From Branchiostoma floridae (taxonomy: Eukaryota; Chordata; Leptocardii; Amphioxiformes; Branchiostomatidae), in contig NC_049992.1 of the NCBI RefSeq assembly GCF_000003815.2, forward strand, positions 17,596,489-17,660,488: a DNA stretch of 64,000 bases. The letters are read 5' to 3'. Below the pieces are notes generated by a model that was not told the origin of the DNA, made no database searches, and saw only the letters and a list, made by a program, of their open reading frames with translations. This document shows, one piece after another, positions 38,001 through 50,000 of this stretch (position 1 is its first letter; every line of letters starts with the position of its first letter). The translations under genes were made by a program, and so were the position numbers.

Positions 38001-41000
38001 GGGACGTACGTCCTCGCCATCATGGTGGAGGGAGTTGGGAACGAGGAGGGCTTCGTGAAGCTGTCTATCCTGGGTACGTGAAGCTACTTCTTATTGTAAA
38101 ACTATAGTTAAACAAATTCTTGTTGTTCATCACCTTGTAGTGTATAGTGGCACATGTGTCAAGTTTTCTTAAACTTAGAAGAAGGTGGTATCTCACTGCA
38201 CATGGGGCACCGGTGCGGCACTGCGGGGGTTCGTTCACTGCGACACTGTTTTTTTTTGTCATTTTTATTTTTGTCATTTAGATATTGCCTACACGTATGA
38301 CAACAGAAAACACAAAACGTAAGAAAATGTGTTCTTTATCTCTGAAATTCGTTGAGTAATCTTTAGAGCCCCGCAGTGCCACACCGGTGCCCCAAGTGCA
38401 GTGAGATACCACCTTTATTTATGTAGCAAAGCTATATACTTTTAGGGAGGGTTTGTTACCCTTTTAACGTGCCCGAAGTATCGTGACCACGAGGCCCAAA
38501 TTTACGTCCCTTCCAAAAAGACGCAGCAGCCCCAACCAAGATGCCCTTCCCAGGACTGAATCGGGGTCTCTCGGTTACCAACTCATTAAAACCAACATGT
38601 GACGCTGCTACCAGTTGAGCCACAGGGACATCCCCCTGCGTGATGCTATGTAGTACAAAGTCAAACATGATATATTATAGCCATTACGTTGTTATTAACT
38701 TGATTACGCTGTGCTGAAATTACAAATAATGGACCCTGGAAGTGAACCCCACACAATAATTACACAATCAGAAGGAGGTTTGCGGAACACTTTTCATCAA
38801 TAAAAACTGGTTCTGACGTCAGGAAAGTACTATTGCAACATTTAGACTGTACAGATGATCCTTCAAAAGACCATCAGGACGTCATAGCTTTAGGTCTCTG
38901 AACGTTTACTGTTGGTGATATTGTTTCAGGTCGTAAAGATGCTCCATCTCTATTTAAAAGTACAATCAAGAAGGGCTTCATCGTTTTACTACAGACTATC
39001 CTAAAGTCCTGAAAGTTTACAATTGTGCAAAGACTGTAACTGTTTAAATTAGCGCTTAAACGGCTAAAATGCAGAATGTTGATGTTCATTTACAAGCACC
39101 TTATAATGAATAATAATCCCGTAGTACTGTTATTGATCACTTTAAAAACAACTAGTGTGAGATATGACTTTTAATGTCATCTGTGTAAATTTTTGTTTTA
39201 TGTTCCTTCGACCATGTGGATTCTATTACATGGATGACGTACAATTCTACCCATCCCCGTACAAAACAGCTGTAGAATAAACAAATAAGATAACGTTATA
39301 TACGAAAAATTCCAAAAATATTGGAAACCCAGTACTAATGTAGAATTTGAAAAAAAAAATGTCAAATAAGAAAATGTTAAAGAGTAAAAGCTAAGAAATT
39401 GTTCGGTATACTGTAAATACAGTGTATTGTTCGATATTATTGCTTAACATTCCATACCATTTAGATATGATAAGGAATGCACATAATTTTGCCAAACCTT
39501 TTGCGCGCGTTTACTCTAGATTTGAGGTTTCAAAAATAATGTAATCCATATAATTGAATAAAAATGATCTTACGAAAAAAAAAACGCCTGCATACTTTTT
39601 ACAGTTGGAAAAATAACTTGGAAAATTAAAAGTTACAATTATAACATAAGCCACCCGCCAACGTAACAGATGTGCTATTACAGGTTACGATCGATGGAAG
39701 TTTACTAATTAATGCTCAAGTCCGTACCTACAAATAGGGTCCATTATGGCGACCTTGGGCCACGAAATTAAAGTCAATTCATCAGGTATTTCTGGCACTA
39801 TATTGCATTTTTAGCAGTTAACTTGAAGCGAGGATTTCAATCGATTTGTGGGTCTCCTTAAGTATCTTACTGCAAATATTTGCGGCAACTTTGTGACATT
39901 TTTTGTCAATTTCCCCCTGTGCTCAAGAGTACATGTGACACACGTTTAAAATACTTTTCCATGATCTATTAACGTTTCCTTTTCTTGTGTGTCTTCTTAT
40001 GTAATTGAAGACAACTATATGTAATTGAAGACAACTATAGACAACTAACTCTCGATCTTCATGTCTACCTTGTCCCCCCAACGACCTGGAGGTCAAGGGA
40101 CTAGGTAGGTAGGTAGGTAGGTATATTGATCGCACCTGGAATGTCGCCGCCCAAAATCAGATACAAGATTAGTCACATACTTTTTTTAGATAGCGCAGTG
40201 TTACCAGTTACCACTGAATTAAATACAATGTGTAATGTTTAAGGTTCACCAGAAAGATATTTAGAGTAACATGCAGGCCAAGTTTTCGTGACTAGTTTCA
40301 TCAGTTTCATTTTGAAATTTTTTTTCAAATGTTCCAAAAATTTGCCATTTCAAGCCTCCAAAATGTGCGGTGACAAATGGGCATGGGACATGTTTCTCTT
40401 ACTTGGATGACGTACCATTTCGTCCTCCCACCCAGACAAAGCAGTCGGTGACTGTTAGCGAATGTCTTCGGCGAACAGTTACCAACAACCACTACCCGTT
40501 ATAGGGAATATGAAGTACCTATAGTACGTCAGTGACATTATTCATAATCTACCTCGAGCTCAGCAAAGCATAAAACGAATCGCTTTGTTATCAATTAGTT
40601 GTAAGTTATAGAGCCTTGGTCAGCAAAGGGCTCCATTACCAATGTCCTAATTCCAACGCTTTTCATTGATCGATAGTTCGTCTCAGACGCTCATCTTAAG
40701 AAACATCCATCGTCTTTAAAACGTCTTACGTGGGCTAAGGTTATTTTGCAAAGATGACGAATAAGATAAAAGGTATATGGTAAAACATTACACACAGTAG
40801 CCTCTACTGTATCATAAGATTACGATCTCACAGTGCAAGAATGGGCCCTTAGATTACAAAGAGAATGGATAGATTTCTATCGTTTGTGCTTAGATTGTTC
40901 ATAAACCACGGTAACTTTGGATGGAGACAAGAAAAGGTCGTTCAAAGTTGAACGGCGCCATTCTCTTACCCAACGCAACTCAACAATGCAAGAATCCTCG

Positions 41001-44000
41001 ACATCAGGAATATATTAACGGCGCATTGCAATCATCTTTGGTTAGTGCAATGGTTCACAAATTTCCCACACTATGTATTGGTGACATGGTGGTAAGGCAG
41101 TTTGCATCTATTTTCTCACTCGAAACAGGTGTAGATTATATTCTAACTTTGGTTAAGGTGGTATCTTACTGCACTTGGAGCACCGGTGCGACTCTGCGTT
41201 CACTCCACCTGGTTGTTGTGTTATTTTCGCATTTTTTTTATAAATTAGGTATTGCATAATACGTAAAAGTATGACTTTTTTAAGAAGACAACAAAATACA
41301 CAAAACGTAAGAAAATTCGTTCTTTGCCTCTGAAGTTCGTTGAGTCATCTACGAACCCCGCAGTGCCGCACCGGTGCCCCAAGTGCAGTGAGACACCACC
41401 GTTAGTGACGTCCGTATGGTATGACGTCATTTGGGTATCCCGTGTTGGACGAGAGCTAAGGAATTGACAAAAACGCGAGCACACAAACTAAATTCTAAAA
41501 CATGGAGCATTAATATGTAACATTTTCGTACCAGCTGGATATGTCTATTCATATCCTACCAGTTGGCAGCTGGAGACTGCCAATATTTTCAATACATATC
41601 GAATAATCTATATTTCAGTATATATCTTTGAACACATCCCCCACGTTTTAAATCGTTGGCTGTAATTCTTTTTATTGCTTTTCTGATGACTGACACTCAC
41701 GCGATCAATATCAGTAAATAATAGCTTTTACGGGCATTTATTACTATTCTTGTACCACGGGCTTAATAGGGACAAAACACCGTTCAAATCGTTCACGCAT
41801 CGACTAATCATACACGGATATTGTGAGTCTCGCGGATCAAGTTTCCAACGGGCTATTTTAGGCGGGTTTGGACAGTATTTTCTCAAATTAGATCCCCATG
41901 CTACATTAATGGGTGCAAATAGAGATACATGAAACCGAAGATCACCTTTATAAATGTAATCTATTATCATAGGTATCTGCATGTATCTATATTTAACTAG
42001 ATGTATCCATATGTATTTCACACAGTACAACAGTACTGTGTCATTAGCATAGAGTACTACCTTACCTTCGGTTATGAAGCTTGGCATGTCATTTATGTAT
42101 GATATGAATGATTGCGGTCGATTGTGGGACGCCTTCTGCTATACCAAGGCAATCACTTACAATACTCTATTGGCTTTGGTTGAAATAAGAAGGGCTTAGC
42201 TCTAAACTCTCCTTCGTCTTTTAAAAGTGATAATACGTCTTTTAAAACAAGACTTGCATTTTAGTCTGTCATTATACATCGCTGTTAAATCATGTTGTGT
42301 CATTCCATCAAGTTCCGTTGCAACATTTTAGTGTTTGAATTCAGACCTGCTGATATGCCATTGACGTTGCGCTCACAGAAAAGCTTATTTTCCGAATTTC
42401 CTTACATCATTCAGGTCGCAATATATAGGTACATAGCTTCGGTTAGGAACGTCCCTCTGAAATAACGCTGTGTTTGAGGAGAGTCACACCTTGAGCACGT
42501 AATAGACCCACCACACTTATCGAAAATAGTAGTGGCCCATCCCAGTGTAAAGGTGGGGTCACACATGCCTTTTCTATTCAAGTCCGTTTGAGGTGCGTAT
42601 GAAGCTTTTAGTCTCTATCAGGCTCCACAGGTCGCGGGAAAAATAGTACAAATTGGACGAATATAGATACGTAACATGCTAGATGAGTTGGCTGACCGAG
42701 AAGTATGGTTAGCGACCCAGGTAACTCGTCTGACATGTTACCTGTTTACGGTTGTCCAATTTCTATTATTTTTACAACGAATAACGACTACGGCCAAACT
42801 TGATTTATGTCACGAGCTTACGTCCATGATCACAAAACGTTCAAACTGCGGCCGACTCCATTTGTTCAGGGCAGCCTTAGGTTACTCCAGTTCCCAGCGA
42901 ACGATCCGTCCGGAGACTGGAGAGCAGTGAACAATAATGGTAATCTGTATTGGCGATAATGTAAAACTTAGCAAGTTCAGGGTGTCATAATCTCATCCGT
43001 GAACATTTCAGGTCATAAGAACTCACCTCACACAGCAGCCCGCTATCCCAAGTGTCCAAAAGTCTAATCTTTAAACTCTCTGACCAGCGCAAGATGTTTC
43101 AGCGGTCAAAACTGCCGCCATCTTACCTTTCCATGACATCATTTTAGGGACTGACCACTTCAAATTAGGGGTCAGCACAGGCCGAAAAAATTAACCAAAA
43201 CCTTGTTTTTTTTGCTGAATCTGAACATCTGCAACCTACACTGTCTCACCAATATGAAATGTTACTTACATTTTACTGCTAAAAGTCGAAAATAGGCTAA
43301 AATACTGTATGGACTCGTTTTGGGCCTTCTGCGCCTGCGTCAATTAGGGTCATTGCCCTTCCCAGCGAACGATCCGTCCGGAGGCTTGAATGGCGCCCAC
43401 CACGATCACGCTTGGGCTGTCCAATTAACTCCGAGAAACCCTTTTGTTCCCTGCCCTGTCTGCTGTGGATTAAATCAGTTCACAGTCGCCACCCTCAGTA
43501 ACAAAGTGCCGGCGAACCCATTCAAGTTGAAGACTCGATAATTACACTTGAGACTGCTCCAGGATGCTATTTTAGAATTGAAGCAATGCATTCTCTAAGT
43601 CTTTTGAGATTTTTGTTCAGATTAAATGAGTTTTTGGACATCGCAGTTGATCTGTTTAGACCTGGGGGGGGGTGTTATACGAGAGTTTTTTCCTGATCAA
43701 AGTTAAATTGTAATTACCAGCAAAACATTTGACAGGGCTAGAAATACTTTTGTCTGACTACCCGCACTGTTGCAGGTAACTTTTGGAATGTTATCTACAC
43801 AATTTATACAATGCACATTCATACAATATACCCCGCAAGTGGCTAAATCAACCTTTTGAACATACCTTGTACACATGTTTACAAACAAAGTATGTAAGGG
43901 AAACTGCCTTGCATAGAATTCTAGAAACTAATTTAAAATAAAAAATTATATGTTGATGTACTTACAATAATTACAACCTATCAGTGATAATCATTACTGT

Positions 44001-47000
44001 CCTCCTCGTGGTCAGTTGGGTCATTTCTCATGTATAAGGATTACAAGGACAGTCTCAAAAGCCTGATGCAGGTTTGGCGCAGGTAAAAGTCAGAAATACT
44101 TGCACAGTCCAACTTTTACCTGCACTAACCTGCATAATTATGCAGGTGGTATTTTAATCCCTGATTGGGCTTACTTTTATTTTAAATTTGTTAAAATACC
44201 GGCTAATTAATTTAGAATAAATTTCGACTGATGAATAACAGTCTGTATCCATTGCCTATTTAATGCAACGCTATGTAGATATAGAACACGTGACTTGGTT
44301 AGCAGTGAGTCATAAGTCACAGAAAATATATGGTACCCCCTTCAGAAAGTTTGGTATACCTCAAAGTTATGCAAGCAATAAATGAGAAGGGATGTCCCAT
44401 TTCTTTCCCCTGTTCTGTCATTCACAATACAAGTCTTTAATCAATCAGGTCATTTAGAACAAAAACTATCCACTGATTCTAACTTTCAAACACAATCACC
44501 CTTGCACTTCAATATCAGTTGCAAGGAGTCCGAAACCCGTATCACTTTTATCATCCCTAGTGGTATCCACTACTCCAATTTTATTTTAAGATATACATTT
44601 ATAAGACCCAGGAGGTTCTGAAAGTTCCGCTAAGATACCATAAAACCATGACACTAGACGAATGCCGTAAGGTTTCATTTATGCCCTTCAACTGGTTTGC
44701 ATTTATTCTCAGGTTGAGTGACACTGACTAGTACGCTTGCGGCATAAAAATCAAAGGAAACCTACTAATACTAAAGGTGGTAAAAATACCCAAATACTAA
44801 AGGTATCTCACAGCATTTGGGGCATTGCTGTGGCAACATGGGTTCGTTCACTGTGGCACTGTGCCGTTACTTTCGTCATTTTTTTCTTATGATTTAGATA
44901 TTGCGCAATACTTAAAAGTATGGCATAGAATACAAAAAATACACAAAACGTAAGACAATTCGTTTCGTTCTTTATCTCTGAAATTCGTTGAGTATATCTA
45001 GAACCCCGCAGTGCCGCACCGGTGCCGCAAGTGCAGGGAGAAACCATCCTAAAAGGCACCCTCGTAAGATAGCTATAAACAAAGCCCGGAGTTAGATTTA
45101 TGATGGGTTTGAGGTCTGACAGGTCATTAGATGTAATATTACCGGCCTGCATGCGAAGCTGCAGTATTCGCCGACGGGCAGTTTACCATATACCGGCTAA
45201 TATAGACACACTGGGTCTCTAAAAAGCACAGGCGTACAGATCTGACGTAGCTCATCCCATAACACTATCATTGGCAGTCAATCATTTAAATGACAATGGG
45301 ATACGCAACAAATCTTTAGCATATTTGATAAAGCAAAACACTACAGTGCATACAAACTTGTAATAGCCCCATACTACAAGGACGGCGAACTCGCTGGGTG
45401 TTTAACAAATTTCACAGATTTGAAAATTGGATTTTTTTAATGCGTTGTGCGTTTTGGTGTCTTTGTTTACTTATTAGAATGCTTTTTACTTATTGCTGAA
45501 ATGAAATCAAGGGTTATACAAATCTAATCTGAGGACCGTCGCATCGAGGTCGCAAGCGATTGATATTTAGTAAAATGGAGGCCTTGGACGGACTCAATAA
45601 AGGAACTCCGTTATCTTGCTCCCACCGTACCGCTGCTGTAGTTGTTTCGATATCATCTTTGAACATCGATCCTTGCAAACAATAAGTACCTGTAACGAGA
45701 GAGTTTTCTGATACGAATAAAGTCCGTTGATATAACACATAGTGGTTATCGTCAGTATTCACACAGAAAAAAAAATACTCGGAGCCTTTAAAGGCCAAAA
45801 GGCATACATAGGCTTCCGGAAACGTATGTTGGGTTGGTGATCCTTAAAATTGCCAACTACTTTTAGCGTGATTGATGGCGAAATTAAGGACCGAGTCATT
45901 GTTTTCGTGTCATTCTGAGCATAAAAGTGGGCAGATTACTCTGGGTGATGGTGTGACGGGGTTTCTCACTGTCTTCACTTCGTTAGTCGACTCGGAAGTA
46001 TACACATTGCAGGCCAGAGCCAAAACGTGACAACGTGTCAAATAACGAAGCCAGCCCACAGACAGAACGTGCCTAAGAGTAAAGTAATAAAGCCAAAACA
46101 TCTAAGAAGACGTGATACAATTTGCCACAGCATCCACTGAGACATCAAGTACCCGCATAAAAACTGTCATTCAGTAGAGGCTGTAACATTACTGCGAGAC
46201 CAAATATTTGCTCGGTCACTCAATTTTATAGACAAATACCGATTTTTTTTTGCTTTTACGTTAGTTACGTTGTGTGTGTTTTTTAACGTTAGTTACGTTG
46301 TGTGGTTTTGGGGGTTGTTGCTTATGAATCATAATTTTATATCTCGCACCATATCCCATTATCATGAAACACAGAGTCACACTAATTTGTCTGGTGAAAA
46401 GGGACCTATCGAAGCCAAAACATGAAGAAAATGTTATGACATCAATGAGCATATCAACAAAGACATTAAGTTCTCACATCCACATGAACTGCTATTGGTT
46501 GAATGTTTGTACCGTTACAGTTTGAATGATTTATGGTGGAGGGAGTACCTTTCTGTGTCCTGTCTACTAGGTGGCGTCAGTTGGGTGATGGATGTCCCGC
46601 GAGTTAATGGCAAACAGGACCGTACACGGCCCCTTGTCTGTCCTGCATGTGTCGTGATAAATTGGCACACTGTCAACAGAAAATCTCCAAATACCTTCAA
46701 ATTCTGCATAGCAAGGGCATACAAAAATTGGTGCGTGACTGACGAACAAGTTTGGTTAAGTCGAATTCTAGGAGGCCATGTTAAGATTTAGGCTTAAGAT
46801 CCCCGACTATCTTTAGAAACTCCATCAGGTATTGTAATGTTAACAAAGATGTGTCGAATAGCATGGATAGAAATTTTACGGACTGGAAATTAGGCTCATA
46901 GTTAAGCTCCTGGTTCCGATGTTTTGGTAACTGGGAGACCCCCGTTCAATCGTGGGATGGGAAGCTTAAGGTGCACTCTCACTGCACTTGCGTCAAGCTT

Positions 47001-50000
47001 GCGGCACTGCGGGGTTCGAAAGACACTTCAGAGATGAAGAACGAATTTTCTTACCTTTTGTGTATTTTGTCACATTCTAAGTCATAAATGTACGTATCAT
47101 ACAATATCTATATTATAAAAACCCGATGAGATAGCAAAGAGTGACGCAGTGAACGAACCCGGTAACCCCGCAGTGACGCAAGCTTGACACAAGTGCAGTG
47201 AGAGTGCACCTTTAGCTGTCGGTGCATCAGTCCTTCGGACGGGGCGTAAAATGACGTCCCAGTGTTCGAGTAGGTGACTCGAGCACGTTTAATGGGATGG
47301 GCTAGCAATACCTCCAAGTACCGTTAAAATGGGTCTAGTGTTGGAGATCGCACTTCGAGTACGTTGAGGGGAACGACCAGCAACTCATTTGTGCAAACAT
47401 ATACCCTGCTACTGAAACACTGAGGAAGTCTGGTGTACAATTTGCCACTGCACTAGGCGAGCGACAACTATACTGATATTCATATTTGTCAGACATTGCC
47501 GTTAAAACGCCATGCAATCGATACGCTTATTTACCATAAGATTATTCAATTTTGTGGACGATTGGGCAAGAGCAACACGTTGCCCTAAAACCTTCATACG
47601 GTCAATACATCATTCTAAGAGCCCAAACACCAAGCACACATTTGCAAAGCAAAAACATATGTCATAAGTCTTTGAAGGTAGAACTCTTTTAACAGACTCT
47701 CAAATGTTTAGACAAACTTTTGTTGCCTTCATTGCATGCAGACCGTAATGCTACGATTTGTCGCTAGGTGGCGTTTTGGCAAGATACTAGAATGCAGCCC
47801 TTGTCTCCGAGACTGTTCCTGAACCAACGCATCATTTGCCTTTTTTTTGGGGGGGGGGATCACAGAATTTTCATCAGTTTAAAACTAAAATGATCGGATA
47901 AAATTATCTACTAGTAATGGGCAATAAATAACCATTTATAGGAAAACATAAGCTGTAAAAATTGGCAGCGGCAAAGCCGTTTGCAACGTTGATTTTACAG
48001 GCAACTGTGTACGGAATTCCTTAAAGCTTCCGTCTAATTCTAGAACAAATACTTCTTGCACGTCTAATACATTGTACATGTATTTCAGAATAAGTTTCAT
48101 TCCAGATACGGCGGCCATTTTGGATTTACCAGGGTCATCCGTGGTCATTGAACCAAATCGAGGCTAGTCAGTCTCAATTGTATTATGCTATAGTATAAGT
48201 TGGCCATTTTCAGTGGTAGTTTTGTCCTTCTTCAATTCTATCTGATTCGAGGATTCAATACTAAAACATGATCTCATATCTCGCCCCTATCTCACAGTTC
48301 CACCGCGAGTGAACGTCGGTCCTTCCAACCCCTACGTCACAGCCTGGGGTAGGTCGGCCACTCTGACATGCGCAGTGGGAGGCGCCAAACCCAACATCAC
48401 CTCCCTACACTGGAAGAAAGATGGCGAGAGGATCCTGAGCCGGCCGTTAGACGCCAAGTACTCAGGCGGGACCATGCAGAAACCAAACCTGCAAATACGT
48501 CACATGACTCGCGCAGATGCGGGGATGTATACGTGTGTAGCCGACCACATGGTCCGGTCAACCAGCGCGAGTCTTGTCGTCGAAGTGCTCTGTGAGTGTT
48601 AACGCTTGACAATCTTCTTAATCCTATCCAAACATACCTACTAGGTAAACATACCAACAGCCTGTACTGGGGGGGGGGGGGGGGGGGGCTCTTATGACCC
48701 AGGGTCAAAAGAGTTGAATGGGGGGAACGGACCCTCCCAATAAATGAGGGGAACCAATTGGCTGTACTACTAAAAAAAAAAAATGGGGAGGGGTTAAATT
48801 CCGCGATTGAAGGCTAAACGCCTGTTCTGGTAAAGGGCATAGGGTATGATTCTGCTGAGTGAGTAACTATACTGGCCCGATCGTATTCAAGTCAACCACT
48901 TACGATTCGTTATGGGTCGCTCCTTGGATTTGTAACACCAGCGACGCCACCGTGCGAGATCATACTGTGCTGCAGGAACGATATCTCACACGGGGAATTT
49001 CTCCGGTGTAAGGCCCCCATTCCACTTGACGGCGCTCTCACCGCGCTCTCACGGCGATGGCAAACTTGCCCCATCGCCGTGAGAGCGCCGCGATGGCAGA
49101 AAAAGCTGCTCTAGTGGAATCTCTCCTGCGACGCCAGCGCGCTCTCAGCGCGACGGAAAACTCAAAGGACAGCAATTTTTATGGGCTGCCAAGAACTTTA
49201 AAGATTACTCAACGAATTTCAGAGATAAAGAACGAGATTTCTTACCTTTTGTGTTTGTATTTCAAGTCATACTTTTACGTCTTGCGTAATTTTAAATTAT
49301 AAAATCAAGGCTGTAAACAAATCCAATTTTGCTCACTGTAGAGTCGTTCAGCGTATAGAGTAAGATTATCTATACTCTTGACTTGCTGTTTTTTTTTAAA
49401 TTAAATTTGCCATGTAACTTGTTCAAAATTAATATCATTATCATGCCAGGTTATTATCGTGAATTATATAATAGTGAAACGATTTGATCTATTGAAAATA
49501 AGTCTTCTATAATCTCAATCTACAGGTTAAGAACATGAAAACTAAAATGTTATTCTGTTAACATTTAAAAATCAGACATAGTAAACCTTTGTGTTCTTGC
49601 TTATTCTATCTCAATTTAATTCATTGTACATTTTGAACATTTCTCCGAGTTCTTTCTCGTCAATTTATGTTATATGTATTCTGGAGTAATCCTGTGACTC
49701 GAAACGCTGAATAAAGCACCGTATGTGTAGTTGTCCAATTTGTTTTACCCATGATTTTAATTAGGAAGTGATTCATGACACAAAAGTATGATTTGACAAC
49801 AAAATTCATCAAAATATACGTCTTCAAGAATAAAGACTGCATGAACTATAGATGAGAGCGCAGCGAGAGAGCGGTAAGATCGCCGTCCTAGTGGAATGGG
49901 GCCTATCATATACCATTGTTTAGCCCTATTGGCGCTCACCGCGCTCTCTTGGCGCTCTCACGGCGATCATTGTTGCATCGCCATCCTCGGCGCTCTCACG

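Larger units (their letters stand above)
38074..48297 (+). other. Intron 2 of the Ig-SH3 receptor, 10.2 kb
   Basis: It contains four Harbinger-like MITEs, SINEs and a truncated MITE, listed separately, plus a (TAGG)n tract at 40101-40123 and an inverted pair GCAGGTAAAAGT/ACTTTTACCTGC near 44079-44124. In 38.7-41.1 kb, 41.5-42.5 kb, 43.5-44.7 kb and 47.5-48.2 kb nothing else is recognised. No further Ig exon was seen. Confidence 0.6.
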
